Shown here: positions 1-8,852 of the stretch, one piece after another | Layout: the number at the start of each line of letters is the position of its first letter | How positions within the stretch are numbered: the stretch's first letter is position 1 | Assembly (NCBI RefSeq): GCF_902170305.1 | Contig: NZ_CABHWW010000007.1 | Location: forward strand, 1-64,000 | Source: Yersinia alsatica | GTDB lineage: Bacteria > Pseudomonadota > Gammaproteobacteria > Enterobacterales > Enterobacteriaceae | Direction of reading: 5' to 3' | DNA: 64,000 nucleotides | The notes under the pieces: generated by a model | What the model saw: only the letters and a program-made list of their open reading frames with translations | What the model was told of the DNA's origin: nothing | Databases searched by the model: none | Program-made: the position numbers and the translations under genes

Positions 1-21
1 GTTCCCGGTCAGTGGAGGCGC

Positions 22-49
22 ATTATAGGGAGTTCCTGACAGCCTGCAA
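22..49 (-). promoter_or_regulatory. rRNA operon P1-type promoter, reading off the left edge
   Basis: On the minus strand a TTGCAG -35 box is followed by a 16-bp spacer and a perfect TATAAT -10 box, then a GCGCC discriminator. The spacer end and the discriminator (CTCCCTATAATGCGCC) match the P1 promoters of E. coli rRNA operons, which I recall with the same core. AT-rich DNA at 50-110 could be the UP element and Fis region. In E. coli rrnC starts divergently from yieP, the same arrangement as here, so a 16S gene probably begins just outside the window. The rRNA gene itself is not visible. Confidence 0.8.
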
Positions 50-203
50 CCCCTAATTTGAAAAAACTTTTCAACCGTGCTTTTTTTCAGCAAAAATGGG
101 GTAAAAGGCCAGTATTTAAACAATTATTAAGCTAAACATTCAGTACCGGTGCTAAACAGTAGAGTAAAATAGAACTATAAGAAGACAGATAGGACAAAAC
201 ACC

Positions 204-893
204 ATGCAACTAAATACCCAACAACAGGCCGCCCAGCGTAATCTTTCGTATCTGTTGGCCGAAAAGATTGGCCAGCGTATTCTCGCCGGGGAATATGAAG
301 CCGGCAGCATATTGCCTGGCGAGATAGAGTTGGGAGAACAATTTGGTGTTAGCCGAACTGCTGTTCGCGAAGCGGTAAAAATGCTCGCCGCAAAAGGGAT
401 GCTATTACCCCGCCCACGGATTGGTACTCGGGTGATGCCGCAAGCCAATTGGAACTATCTCGATCAGGAGTTATTGACCTGGTGGATGAACCGAGAGAAT
501 TTCGATGAAGTCATGCAGCACTTCCTTATATTAAGGAGGTCACTCGAACCTCAAGCTTGTTCACTGGCAGCTATCAATGCTAATGAAAAGCAACGGGCAT
601 TATTAACTTCATTAATAGAAGAGATGCGAGCACTGCATACTCAGTTTAATCGTGAACGATGGATTCAAGTGGATGCTCAGTTTCATCAATTAATCTATGA
701 AGCCAGCGGCAATCCATTTCTGACATCGTTCGCGAATTTGTTCAGTTCGGTTTATCACAGTTACTTTCGCGCCATTACCGGTGATGAGGTGATAAAACTG
801 CAACACCATCAGGATATTGTCGACACCATTCTAGCGGGCGACAGTCAAGGTGCTTTATTAGCCTGCCAAGTGTTATTAACAGAGAAAGATTAG
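204..893 (+). CDS. yieP: GntR/FadR-family transcriptional regulator YieP
   Basis: This 229-residue protein is the length of E. coli YieP. A winged helix-turn-helix of the GntR type covers roughly residues 12-80, with the recognition segment GVSRTAVREAVKMLAAKG. A helical FCD effector domain follows (about 95-220), the usual architecture of FadR-subfamily regulators. The ATG at 204 has an AGGACA ribosome-binding site. It lies upstream of and co-directional with hsrA, as in E. coli, and divergent from the presumed rRNA operon. The ligand and targets cannot be read from the sequence. Confidence 0.9.
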   Translation: MQLNTQQQAAQRNLSYLLAEKIGQRILAGEYEAGSILPGEIELGEQFGVSRTAVREAVKMLAAKGMLLPRPRIGTRVMPQANWNYLDQELLTWWMNRENFDEVMQHFLILRRSLEPQACSLAAINANEKQRALLTSLIEEMRALHTQFNRERWIQVDAQFHQLIYEASGNPFLTSFANLFSSVYHSYFRAITGDEVIKLQHHQDIVDTILAGDSQGALLACQVLLTEKD

Positions 894-960
894 CGACTAA
901 ATGTTATTTATATCTATATAGATAGAGAGGGTATTCCTCCCAAGATAACCAGGACAGACA

Positions 961-2385
961 ATGATAAAATCTGCACGCAGCATGGCGGGCCTTCCTTGGA
1001 TAGCCGCCATGGCTTTCTTTATGCAGGCTTTGGATGCCACCATACTGAATACGGCACTCCCTTCAATAGCTGAAAGCCTTAACCGCTCACCGCTGACCAT
1101 GCAATCAGCCATTATCAGTTATACCCTTACGGTTGCCATGTTGATTCCGGTGAGTGGCTGGCTGGCCGACCGCTTTGGAACTCGGCGGGTTTTCATTGTG
1201 GCAGTGTCATTATTTACGTTCGGCTCGTTTCTGTGCGCGCTTTCAGATTCACTGCCGTTTTTAGTGACGTCCCGAGTGATTCAGGGCGTCGGCGGTGCGA
1301 TGATGATGCCCGTGGCCAGATTGGCACTTATCCGGGCTTATCCACGAAGTGAATTACTCCCCGTATTAAATTTTGTCACTATCCCCGGATTAGTCGGTCC
1401 GGTAATGGGGCCATTACTCGGTGGGCTGCTAGTAACCTATGCCACATGGCATTGGATTTTTATCCTTAATATACCTATCGGCTTGTTGGGCATTTTTTAT
1501 GCTCGTAAATACATGCCTGACTTCACCATGCCTAAACGTGCCTTTGATTTTATTGGTTTCCTGCTATTCGGCAGCAGTTTAGTCATGATATCCGTGAGCC
1601 TGGAAATCATGGGACGGCCTGATATCGCCGACTATCTCCCCGCCGCAACTATGGTCGGCGGCTTATTGATGCTGCTCTTTTATGTATTCCATGCCAAAAA
1701 TCACCCTAATCCACTAATCGGATTACCGCTATTTAAGACCAGAACATTCTCTGTCGGGATTGCCGGTAACGTCGCGTCACGTCTGGGCACCGGTTGCGTA
1801 CCTTTCTTGATGCCATTGATGTTGCAGGTTGGATTTGGTTATTCAGCGATTATTGCTGGTTGCATGATGGCCCCCACAGCCATTGGTTCGATGATGGCAA
1901 AATCTGTGGTGACGCAAGTATTGCGTTCGTTGGGCTACCGTAAAGTGTTAGTGGGGGTCACGGTGATTATCGGCATCCTGATTGCTTTGTTTTCACTGCA
2001 ATCACCGGGTATGTCGCCTTGGTTGATGATATTGCCACTCTTTATATTGGGTATGGCGATGTCCACACAGTTTACTGCGATGAACACCATCACGCTGGCT
2101 GACTTAACAGATAATAATGCCAGCTCGGGCAACAGTGTTTTGGCAGTAACCCAACAACTGGCCATTAGCTTTGGTGTGGCTATCAGTGCGGTTGTATTGC
2201 GCTTTTACGATGGGTTATCCGTGGGCAATAATGTTGATCACTTCCACTACACCTTTATTACTATGGGTATGGTGACATTATTGTCTTCTGCAGTGTTCTT
2301 ATTACTCAAACCCAAAGATGGCAATAATCTCATTAAGGGCCGAGCAGTGAAAAAAGTCGCGCAACCCGCAGAAAGCGAAGTTTAA
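961..2385 (+). CDS. hsrA: MFS transporter HsrA (DHA2 drug:H+ antiporter family)
   Basis: A 474-residue inner-membrane protein with about 14 hydrophobic segments, typical of the DHA2 branch of the major facilitator superfamily. The loop motif [11 protein letters not shown] (about residues 64-74) and the antiporter motif near [13 protein letters not shown] (about 144-156) are present. The length matches E. coli HsrA (475), and the position between yieP and rbsR is conserved. A putative AGGACAG site precedes the ATG. The substrate is unknown. Its TAA overlaps the stop codon of the convergent rbsR gene, so no intergenic terminator separates them. Confidence 0.9.
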   Translation: MIKSARSMAGLPWIAAMAFFMQALDATILNTALPSIAESLNRSPLTMQSAIISYTLTVAMLIPVSGWLADRFGTRRVFIVAVSLFTFGSFLCALSDSLPFLVTSRVIQGVGGAMMMPVARLALIRAYPRSELLPVLNFVTIPGLVGPVMGPLLGGLLVTYATWHWIFILNIPIGLLGIFYARKYMPDFTMPKRAFDFIGFLLFGSSLVMISVSLEIMGRPDIADYLPAATMVGGLLMLLFYVFHAKNHPNPLIGLPLFKTRTFSVGIAGNVASRLGTGCVPFLMPLMLQVGFGYSAIIAGCMMAPTAIGSMMAKSVVTQVLRSLGYRKVLVGVTVIIGILIALFSLQSPGMSPWLMILPLFILGMAMSTQFTAMNTITLADLTDNNASSGNSVLAVTQQLAISFGVAISAVVLRFYDGLSVGNNVDHFHYTFITMGMVTLLSSAVFLLLKPKDGNNLIKGRAVKKVAQPAESEV

Positions 2386-3383
2386 TGGGTAGCGACTGAC
2401 CCACGTTCGACCAGCTCGGGAGTGAGAATCAGAACTTGAGGTTCCGCTTCCGGGTTATTTAACCGATGAATCAGAGTATCAATGGCAAGTTCACCAAGAG
2501 AGTCTTTTGGCTGATGAATGGTCGTCAGCGGTGGCGTCATATATTGTGCGATTTCGATATCATCGTAACCAATGACGGCCATATCTTGCGGAATTGATAA
2601 CCCTGCCTGATGCAAAGCCTGATAAACCCCAACAGCCATGGCATCGTTGCTGGTAAAAACGGCTTCAGGTGGCTCGGCCAATGCCAGTAACTGTTTCATG
2701 GCAACCAAACCGCCACTAAATTCAAAATCACTCGCCACTTCATATCCCGGTAGCACCGGTAAACCAGCACGATCCATTGCCTGGCGGAATCCTTCCAAAC
2801 GTTCTTTGGCTGGTGTTTTATCTTGTGGGCCAGCAATACAGGCGATGCGGGTATATCCTCTGGCAATCAAATATGAGGTTGCCATTTCCCCACCTAATAA
2901 TGAGTTGTCCTGAATAACATCATTCACCCCTTCGAACGGAGCCCAATCCATCATAATGATCGGCAATGAAGGGTAGCAACGCAGAATATCTTGTGATGGG
3001 CGGTGGCTTTCGGTGCACATTAATAGCAAACCATCGACACGCTTTTGCATCAGGGTTTCAATGCTGCGGCTCATGCGATCGATATCACCTTCGGTATTAC
3101 ACAGAATCAAGCTATAGCCGCGCTCATAACAGCTGCGTTCAACACCACGTACAACTTCGGCATAAAACGGGTTGCTACTGGCGGTAACCAACATACCTAT
3201 GGTACGGGTTTGATTGAGTTTTAAACTCCGCGCTAGCGCAGAAGGGGCATAGTTGAGTTGCTTGATGGCAGCTTGCACTTTGTCGCGAATAGGATCGCTG
3301 ACAAAACGATTTTTATTAATAACATGCGAGACTGTTGATGTTGATACGCCCGCTAGGCGGGCGACATCTTTCATGGTGGCCAA
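2382..3383 (-). CDS. rbsR: Ribose operon repressor RbsR (LacI family)
   Basis: LacI-type regulator with an N-terminal helix-turn-helix ([20 protein letters not shown]) and a periplasmic-binding-protein-like sugar domain. It represses the rbs operon, and ribose relieves this. I place the start at TTG 3383, giving the MATMKDV N-terminus of E. coli RbsR and a 2-nt gap after the rbsK stop. ATG 3374 (MKDV) is the alternative. The frame stays open further upstream inside rbsK, but those residues are not part of the family. It is the last gene of rbsDACBKR, and its operators are at 8467 and 8546. Confidence 0.93.
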   Translation of the reverse strand: MATMKDVARLAGVSTSTVSHVINKNRFVSDPIRDKVQAAIKQLNYAPSALARSLKLNQTRTIGMLVTASSNPFYAEVVRGVERSCYERGYSLILCNTEGDIDRMSRSIETLMQKRVDGLLLMCTESHRPSQDILRCYPSLPIIMMDWAPFEGVNDVIQDNSLLGGEMATSYLIARGYTRIACIAGPQDKTPAKERLEGFRQAMDRAGLPVLPGYEVASDFEFSGGLVAMKQLLALAEPPEAVFTSNDAMAVGVYQALHQAGLSIPQDMAVIGYDDIEIAQYMTPPLTTIHQPKDSLGELAIDTLIHRLNNPEAEPQVLILTPELVERGSVATH

Positions 3384-3385
3384 AG

Positions 3386-4312
3386 TTATATCCGGTCTTG
3401 TAAGAAACTGTCGATTTCGGCCCGCCATGGAATGGAAGGTTGTGCGCCAGGGCGAGTGACCGCAATAGCAGCCGCAGCATGGGCAAAACGAATGGCTAAG
3501 TCCATCGATTGACCTTCCAATAAAGCAGTCAGCAATGCGCCATTAAATGTATCGCCGGCAGCAATAGTATCCACTGCATTCACCTTGAAGCCAGCAACCA
3601 ATTGACCTTTACCCTGTTCACTGAGCCAAACACCACGGCTACCCAAGGTAATGATGACGGTAGCAATCCCTTTATCATGCAGAATTTGCGCAGCTTTAGC
3701 GGCATCATCATCCTGCTCAATATGCACGCCGGTTAAGCGCTCAGCTTCGGTTTCATTGGGTGTTATCATATCCACCAGCATTAACAACTCATCGGGCAAC
3801 GCGCGAGCTGGGGCTGGATTAAGAATTACTTGGGTTTTATGCTGCTTTGCCAGTTTAGCAGCGGCGATAACTGTCTCAAGTGGCGATTCCAGTTGCATCA
3901 ATAATGCATCAGCATCAATAACCTGCTGTTGGTAGCGGCTAAGATACGCCGGTGTGACCGCTGAGTTTGCGCCAGCATCAATACCAATGACATTCTCGCC
4001 TTCACCGTTAACAAAGATCAGCGCAACCCCTGTTGTGGTGCCGGCTACCGCCTCGATGGGTGCAGTATCAATATTATCGCTGGCTAACTGCTGACGCACC
4101 CGGTCACCAATATCATCTTCACCCACACAGGCAATAAACGCGATATTCGCCCCACTACGGCCAGCAGCAACCGCCTGATTAGCGCCTTTACCACCGAAAG
4201 CAACTTTATACTGCTTCCCGATCACCGTTTCACCTGGACGCGGAAACTGCTCAATATTCAGAATATGGTCGGCATTGATGCTGCCTAAGACCACTAATTT
4301 ACCTGTTTCCAT
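3386..4312 (-). CDS. rbsK: Ribokinase
   Basis: PfkB-family sugar kinase that phosphorylates D-ribose to ribose 5-phosphate with ATP in the cytoplasm. Visible hallmarks are the N-terminal GSINADHI segment, the [13 protein letters not shown] substrate motif (about residues 40-52) and the C-terminal signature [14 protein letters not shown] with the catalytic Asp in AAGD. The length of 308 residues matches the family. The start is ATG 4312. A GTG directly before it (4315) is possible, and both share the AAAGGA ribosome-binding site. That site touches the end of the ERIC-like repeat that separates rbsK from rbsB. Confidence 0.96.
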   Translation of the reverse strand: METGKLVVLGSINADHILNIEQFPRPGETVIGKQYKVAFGGKGANQAVAAGRSGANIAFIACVGEDDIGDRVRQQLASDNIDTAPIEAVAGTTTGVALIFVNGEGENVIGIDAGANSAVTPAYLSRYQQQVIDADALLMQLESPLETVIAAAKLAKQHKTQVILNPAPARALPDELLMLVDMITPNETEAERLTGVHIEQDDDAAKAAQILHDKGIATVIITLGSRGVWLSEQGKGQLVAGFKVNAVDTIAAGDTFNGALLTALLEGQSMDLAIRFAHAAAAIAVTRPGAQPSIPWRAEIDSFLQDRI

Positions 4313-4324
4313 CACATGTATTCC

Positions 4325-4442
4325 TTTGTACTTGAAGCTGCAGGGTTGTTAGCTACATTCGCTCCCCCGAATTACTTACTTCAGTAAGTTCATCGGGATG
4401 AGTTCATTTGCTGCCTACCTGCAACTTCAATTACCTTGGATT
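4325..4442. repeat. ERIC-like palindromic repeat between rbsB and rbsK
   Basis: About 118 bp of imperfect inverted repeat. The outer arms are TTGAAGCTGCAGG and CCTGCAACTTCAA (12 of 13 pairs), and the centre carries CCCGA..ACTTACT-TC-AGTAAGT..CGGG. The GTTGCAG/CTGCAAC arms and the TAAGT centre are the hallmarks of Yersinia ERIC elements; the terminal TATACCC is degenerate here. It lies inside the rbs transcription unit and would fold in the mRNA between rbsB and rbsK. Confidence 0.75.
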
Positions 4443-4472
4443 TATTAAATAATTATTCTTTGATGAATAACG

Positions 4473-5363
4473 TTATTGCTTAGTCACTAACTTCAAGTCA
4501 ACCGGGATAACCGCTGGTACTTTTTCACCTTTCAGTACTTTATCCGCAGTTTGCACCCCAATAACACCAATTTGATCAGGGCGTTGAGCGATTGTTGCAC
4601 CCATTTTGCCGCTTTCAACTGCTTTGATACCATCGTCTGTACCATCAAAACCAACCACTAACACATCAGTTTTGCCCGCAGTCTGCAAGGCGCGCAGTGC
4701 ACCCAGAGCCATTTCGTCATTCTGCGCAAAGACAGCTTGAACATCCGGGTGAGCCGTCAACAGGTTCTGCATGACATTCAGACCTTTAGTGCGGTCAAAA
4801 TCAGCAGGCTGGCTAGCTAACAGCTGGAACTTGTTTTTTTCCATTGACTGCTTAAAGCCTTCGCCACGTTCGCGGGCAGCAGAGGCACCGGCAATCCCTT
4901 CCAACTGAATCACTTTGGCATCGGTACCGACTTTCTTAGCAATGAAGTCACCGGCCATTTTGCCGCCGAAACGGTTATCAGAGGCCACGTGGCTCACGAC
5001 AGTGCCCGCGTTAGCCAGACGGTCGAGGGTAATGACTGGGATATTAGCCTGATTGGCCATTTTAACTGCGTTGCCAACTGCATCGGAGTCAGTTGGGTTA
5101 ATCAACAGCAATTTAGTGCCACGCACTGTTAAATCCTGCACGTTAGCTAGCTCTTTGGCCGGGTTATTTTGAGAATCCAATATCACCAGATTGTAGCCAA
5201 GCTTATCCGCTTCTTTTTGTGCGCCGTCTTTCATTGAAACAAAGAACGGGTTATTCAGCGTGGAAACTACCAGCGCGATCGTGTCTTTTGCTAGCGCGTT
5301 AGCACTTACGGTAGCGCTCAGTGCAACAACAGAGATCAATGTAGCCAGTTTCTTCATTTTCAT
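4473..5363 (-). CDS. rbsB: D-ribose-binding periplasmic protein
   Basis: A 296-residue substrate-binding protein of the ribose ABC importer, also the ligand donor for ribose chemotaxis in enterics. A Sec signal peptide ends at [14 protein letters not shown] (about residues 1-25). The mature part shows the ribose-binding segments [31 protein letters not shown] and [16 protein letters not shown]. It is nearly collinear with E. coli RbsB (296). It is flanked on both sides by palindromic repeats (4325-4442 and 5401-5523), unlike the tight E. coli operon. Confidence 0.97.
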   Translation of the reverse strand: MKMKKLATLISVVALSATVSANALAKDTIALVVSTLNNPFFVSMKDGAQKEADKLGYNLVILDSQNNPAKELANVQDLTVRGTKLLLINPTDSDAVGNAVKMANQANIPVITLDRLANAGTVVSHVASDNRFGGKMAGDFIAKKVGTDAKVIQLEGIAGASAARERGEGFKQSMEKNKFQLLASQPADFDRTKGLNVMQNLLTAHPDVQAVFAQNDEMALGALRALQTAGKTDVLVVGFDGTDDGIKAVESGKMGATIAQRPDQIGVIGVQTADKVLKGEKVPAVIPVDLKLVTKQ

Positions 5364-5400
5364 GGTCGCAATTTCCTGTAGGGAGTTAGCTAATTCAATT

Positions 5401-5523
5401 TAGTAGGCGCTATTGTCGCAGACAGTTTGGGCGCGGCCAGCACACAGAACCGGAACGTACACCAAGTACGTGAGGATTCTGAGCACTGCCCAATACCAAA
5501 ATGGCCAGTAAAATAGCCTACTG
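5401..5523. repeat. Palindromic repeat unit between rbsC and rbsB
   Basis: About 123 bp with outer arms TAGTAGGCGCTATT and AATAGCCTACTG (one base deleted) and an inner hairpin CAGAA..ACGTAC-ACCAA-GTACGT..TTCTG. The right arm overlaps the rbsC stop codon (5518-5520). E. coli has only a short gap here. I believe similar units are dispersed in Yersinia genomes, but I see only one copy in this window, so calling it a repeat family is inference. Confidence 0.6.
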
Positions 5524-6483
5524 CTTTTTATTGTCTACCAACACCGCTAGCAGGATAACCACTGCTTTGACGATCATTTGGTAGTAGGAGGAGACACCCA
5601 ATAAATTCAAACCGTTATTTAAAAAACCGAGGATTAATGCGCCGATCAGGGTGCCAACAATCCGCCCTTTCCCCCCAGCAAGGCTGGTACCTCCCAGAAC
5701 CACGGCTGCGATGGCATCCAGTTCATAGCCGGTACCGGCGGTAGGTTGTGCTGACGACAAACGGGCGACTTCAATAATCCCTGCCAATGCCGCTAACAAC
5801 CCACATAGCGAATAAACAATAATTTTAACTTTATCGACGCTGATACCAGAGAGACGAGTGGCTGACTCATTCCCCCCCAATGCATAGATATAGCGCCCCA
5901 AGCGAGTGTGATGCAGCATGTACCAGGCAGCAATAAAGACAATTGCCATCAACCAGATTGGGGTCGGTACCCCAAATGGGCGGCCAATACCGAACCAACC
6001 AAAAGTATCTGCCACATCAGTAAAACCGGTATTTACCGGGCTACCATTGGTATAAACCATGGTGACACCGCGCAATAACAGCATCATGACCAGCGTGGCA
6101 ATAAATGCCTGCACTTTGCCTTTAGCAACAATCACCCCGGTGATCCCACCGACAAACGCCCCCAATGCCAATGCCGCACCTACGGCAACCAATGCATTAA
6201 CTTCCAGCCCGACAATCGAGGCCGCTACCGCACCAGTCAGCGCCAGTAATGAACCTACCGACAGGTCAATCCCTGAAGTCAGAATAACCAGTGTCATCCC
6301 CACCGCCATGATGGCGTTAACCGAAGTCTGCTGGAGAATGTTAAACATGTTATTAAGGGTAAAGAAGTTCGGACTTAGGGACGAAACCACAGCAATCAGC
6401 ACTAGCAGCGCAATCAGTGATTTTTGTTCTAACAACCATTCTTTACTGAACCAGCGTTTTGTCTGGATAGTCTGGGAACTCAT
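5518..6483 (-). CDS. rbsC: Ribose ABC transporter permease
   Basis: A 321-residue inner-membrane permease of the BPD_transp_2 (sugar) type, with 8-10 hydrophobic segments and the conserved [20 protein letters not shown] and [12 protein letters not shown] segments, the latter in the loop that contacts the ATPase. It moves ribose from RbsB through the membrane. The ATG overlaps the end of rbsA by 4 nt, indicating translational coupling. The stop codon lies inside the palindromic repeat that follows. Confidence 0.97.
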   Translation of the reverse strand: MSSQTIQTKRWFSKEWLLEQKSLIALLVLIAVVSSLSPNFFTLNNMFNILQQTSVNAIMAVGMTLVILTSGIDLSVGSLLALTGAVAASIVGLEVNALVAVGAALALGAFVGGITGVIVAKGKVQAFIATLVMMLLLRGVTMVYTNGSPVNTGFTDVADTFGWFGIGRPFGVPTPIWLMAIVFIAAWYMLHHTRLGRYIYALGGNESATRLSGISVDKVKIIVYSLCGLLAALAGIIEVARLSSAQPTAGTGYELDAIAAVVLGGTSLAGGKGRIVGTLIGALILGFLNNGLNLLGVSSYYQMIVKAVVILLAVLVDNKKQ

Positions 6484-8027
6484 ATCTGATCACTCCTGCT
6501 CTGCACGCTATGACTTGTCGAGCTATTATTTATAAATGAATCACGCTTGCCGACGGCGGCTGCCATCAATACTTCCTGGGTCGCCTCTTCAATAGAGAAC
6601 TCGCCGCTTAGCTGACCTTCATGCATAACCAGAATGCGGTCACTCATGCCCAGCACTTCTGGCATTTCCGAAGAAACCAAAATGATGCTCAGCCCTTCTT
6701 GTTTGAATTGGTTAATTAACTGATAAATTTCTTTTTTGGCCCCAACGTCCACACCACGGGTCGGTTCATCAAGGATCAATACTTTTGGCCGCGTCATCAA
6801 ACCGCGAGCGATAGCGACTTTCTGCTGATTACCACCGGATAACAAACCAATAGGTTGTTCCATGGATGGCGTCTTGATATTAAATAAACGAATGAAATCG
6901 GCTACTGCCAACTGTTCGTCGGCATGCTTGAGGGAACCGCCGCTGCGGCTAAAATAACGTAATGCAGTCAAAGACATATTTTCTTTAACCGACATACCCA
7001 GCACCAAGCCATCCCGTTTACGATCTTCGGAAATATAAACGATGCCGTTTGCTAAACCGTCTTGTGGTGAATGAGTCACGACTTCGCGGCCATCCAACAT
7101 GATAAAACCAGATTTACGCGGCAATGCACCATAGATGATTTTCATCAACTCGGTACGGCCTGCGCCCATCAAGCCAGCAACTCCCAAGATCTCGCCACTA
7201 TAAAGGGTGAAACTGACATTTTTCACCCCGGGGCCACATAGCTGTTTGACTTGTAAACGCTTTTCACCACGCGGTAAGTTCAGGCGTGGGTATTGTTCTT
7301 CTAACTTACGGCCCACCATCATCTCAATCAGTGAGTTTTCAGTCAGGTCACTCACCGGTTTTTCCGCGATAAATTGCCCATCACGAAATACCGTGACGTC
7401 GTCGCAAATCTCAAAGATCTCTTTTAAGCGGTGGGAGATATAAACAATGCCGCGCCCTTCGGCCTTCAGCTCTTTGATGACGTTAAATAAAGAGGCGGTT
7501 TCGGTATCGGTCAGTGCATCGGTTGGCTCATCCATAATGATGACTTTGGATTCAAAGCTCAGCACCTTGGCGATTTCCACCATTTGCTGGTCACCAATAG
7601 AAAGTTCGCCCACCAGCCGATGGCTGCTGTAGCTGATATTCAGGCGGGCTAGCAGTAAATCGGCTTCGGCATACATCTTTTTCCAATCGATGCCGCCAAA
7701 ACGATTAACAAATTCACGCCCTAAAAAGATGTTTTCTGCGATGGTTAACTGCGGGATCAGGTTAAGTTCCTGATGAATAATGCCGATCCCCGCTTCTTGC
7801 GAGTCTTTTGGGCCATTAAACACCACTTCTTTACCCAAGAAATGCTGACTGCCGGCATCTTTACTGTAGATGCCAGTCAGCACTTTCATCATGGTCGATT
7901 TTCCAGCCCCGTTTTCGCCCACCAGTGCCATTACCCTGCCGGGATAGACACTCAGTGCAGCACCGGAGAGTGCTTTGACGCCGGGAAAGGCTTTATCAAT
8001 CCCTTTCAGTTGCAGCAAAGGTTGCAT
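6480..8027 (-). CDS. rbsA: Ribose ABC transporter ATP-binding protein
   Basis: A 515-residue duplicated ABC ATPase. The first half has a full Walker A (GENGAGKST, about residues 37-45), LSIGDQQ and Walker [10 protein letters not shown]. The second half has the degenerate GLMGAGRTE in place of Walker A, then [15 protein letters not shown] and [10 protein letters not shown]. This asymmetry is normal for the family. The C-terminus runs about 14 residues beyond E. coli RbsA (501). It energises RbsC. The spacing to rbsD is 7 nt. Confidence 0.97.
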   Translation of the reverse strand: MQPLLQLKGIDKAFPGVKALSGAALSVYPGRVMALVGENGAGKSTMMKVLTGIYSKDAGSQHFLGKEVVFNGPKDSQEAGIGIIHQELNLIPQLTIAENIFLGREFVNRFGGIDWKKMYAEADLLLARLNISYSSHRLVGELSIGDQQMVEIAKVLSFESKVIIMDEPTDALTDTETASLFNVIKELKAEGRGIVYISHRLKEIFEICDDVTVFRDGQFIAEKPVSDLTENSLIEMMVGRKLEEQYPRLNLPRGEKRLQVKQLCGPGVKNVSFTLYSGEILGVAGLMGAGRTELMKIIYGALPRKSGFIMLDGREVVTHSPQDGLANGIVYISEDRKRDGLVLGMSVKENMSLTALRYFSRSGGSLKHADEQLAVADFIRLFNIKTPSMEQPIGLLSGGNQQKVAIARGLMTRPKVLILDEPTRGVDVGAKKEIYQLINQFKQEGLSIILVSSEMPEVLGMSDRILVMHEGQLSGEFSIEEATQEVLMAAAVGKRDSFINNSSTSHSVQSRSDQI

Positions 8028-8034
8028 AAATGCC

Positions 8035-8454
8035 TCAGAAAGTTACGCCGGAGCAGAGAATGATGTTAGCAAAGGGGGAACATTCCCCGCTACGAATCAC
8101 TGCCCGGCTTTGTTTGGTTTGCTCTTTAAAAGCCTCATGGCTGATATAGCGCAAAACAATTTGGTTTCCCTGATGTTGTTCAAGTTGTGTGAGTTGGGCG
8201 AGTAACGCTTCATGGAGTTGCGGATTATTTTTAACAATCTCTTGTGCGAGGTAGGCACTCTCAACCTGCATCTCTTGCGTTACCACCTCAAGAACCTGGA
8301 GGAAACCAGGAACGCCTCGTGTCAATGCCAAGTCGATACGTGTGGTGGTTGCCGGTATTGGCAGCCCCGCATCACCTATCACCAGCTGATCGGTATGACC
8401 CAGACGGGAGATAACAGCGGAAATATCAGAATTCAGTAATGCGCCTTTTTTCAT
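8035..8454 (-). CDS. rbsD: D-ribose pyranase
   Basis: A 139-residue cytoplasmic protein, the same length as E. coli RbsD, which interconverts beta-pyranose and beta-furanose ribose before the kinase step. The conserved [20 protein letters not shown] start with the catalytic His near residue 20, AGLPIP, and the C-terminal [18 protein letters not shown] are present. It is the first gene of rbsDACBKR; the operator-promoter region begins a few bases upstream. Confidence 0.97.
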   Translation of the reverse strand: MKKGALLNSDISAVISRLGHTDQLVIGDAGLPIPATTTRIDLALTRGVPGFLQVLEVVTQEMQVESAYLAQEIVKNNPQLHEALLAQLTQLEQHQGNQIVLRYISHEAFKEQTKQSRAVIRSGECSPFANIILCSGVTF

Positions 8455-8466
8455 TTTCTACTCCAA

Positions 8467-8484
8467 CAGCGAAACGTTTCGCTG
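8467..8484. promoter_or_regulatory. RbsR operator 1
   Basis: A perfect 18-bp palindrome, CAGCGAAACGTTTCGCTG, 13 bp upstream of the rbsD start codon. It matches the RbsR operator known in E. coli and sits near the predicted transcription start. Confidence 0.9.
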
Positions 8485-8490
8485 ATACTG

Positions 8491-8551
8491 AGTTTAGAAA
8501 AATGGCAGCAGAAGGCAAACCCAATTTGGTGAAAATGTGATCGCCATCGAA
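8491..8551 (-). promoter_or_regulatory. rbs promoter with possible CRP site
   Basis: On the minus strand a TTGCCT -35 (8513-8518) and a TAAACT -10 (8491-8496) lie 16 bp apart, putting the start near 8484, inside operator 1. A half-conserved CRP-type site (TGTGA half at 8536-8540) is centred about 60 bp upstream, a class I position. The -10 is weak, as expected for an activator-dependent promoter. Promoter and CRP site are predictions. Confidence 0.55.
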
Positions 8552-8563
8552 ACGTTTCGCTGA
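8546..8563. promoter_or_regulatory. RbsR operator 2 (upstream)
   Basis: A second copy of the CGAAACGTTTCG core (8548-8559), palindromic over 12 bp, with its centre 78 bp from operator 1. It overlaps the predicted CRP site. Two operators at this spacing could allow repression by DNA looping. Confidence 0.75.
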
Positions 8564-8565
8564 AC

Positions 8566-8664
8566 CTATGAAAAATCAATACTCGCTACAGTTTCATCGG
8601 AGACCGCACCCAATTTGTTATAACGTCTAGCCATACTCTGAAGATATTTCAAACGATCAGTCAT
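8566..8664 (-). pseudogene. Truncated antitoxin-like fragment (type II toxin-antitoxin remnant)
   Basis: A 32-codon frame begins MTDRLKYLQSMARRYN and continues KLGAVSDETVAS before an early stop. It resembles the N-terminus of Xre-type antitoxins that pair with RelE/HigB-like toxins (PF06296). The DNA-binding helix-turn-helix expected downstream is absent. An AGAGGTAAA ribosome-binding site precedes the ATG, 16 nt after the toxin fragment's stop. The family call is from memory of the pattern and should be searched. Confidence 0.5.
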
Positions 8665-8680
8665 CGCATTTTACCTCTAT

Positions 8681-8797
8681 CTATTCTTTATTCTTATTCA
8701 ATTCCTGCCTGATGGCATTAGACATATTTAGGAAGTCTTTTGCGAACGCACAGTAGACTTCAACTTCGTCTTCTTCCAGTTTGCTTATCCCACCAAT
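8681..8797 (-). pseudogene. C-terminal fragment of a RelE-like toxin (toxin-antitoxin remnant)
   Basis: A 38-codon open stretch, without its own start, encodes KLEEDEVEVYCAFAKDFLNM and ends IRQELNKNKE. It looks like the C-terminal tail of PF06296-type toxins, which ends in a similar acidic helix followed by a short LIEV-type tail. An in-frame stop lies at 8798-8800, and the N-terminal two-thirds are missing. It directly precedes the antitoxin-like fragment in the toxin-first order of that family. Together they look like a dead toxin-antitoxin locus between kup and rbsD. Confidence 0.5.
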
Positions 8798-8820
8798 TTA
8801 GTGGAAACCTAATCAGCAAG

Positions 8821-8845
8821 AAAAAGGCCGTTAATCATAACGGCC
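8821..8845 (-). terminator. Rho-independent terminator of kup
   Basis: On the minus strand GGCCGTTA-TGAT-TAACGGCC is an 8-bp perfect stem followed by TTTTT, 7 nt after the kup stop. Confidence 0.9.
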
Positions 8846-8852
8846 TCCCTAT

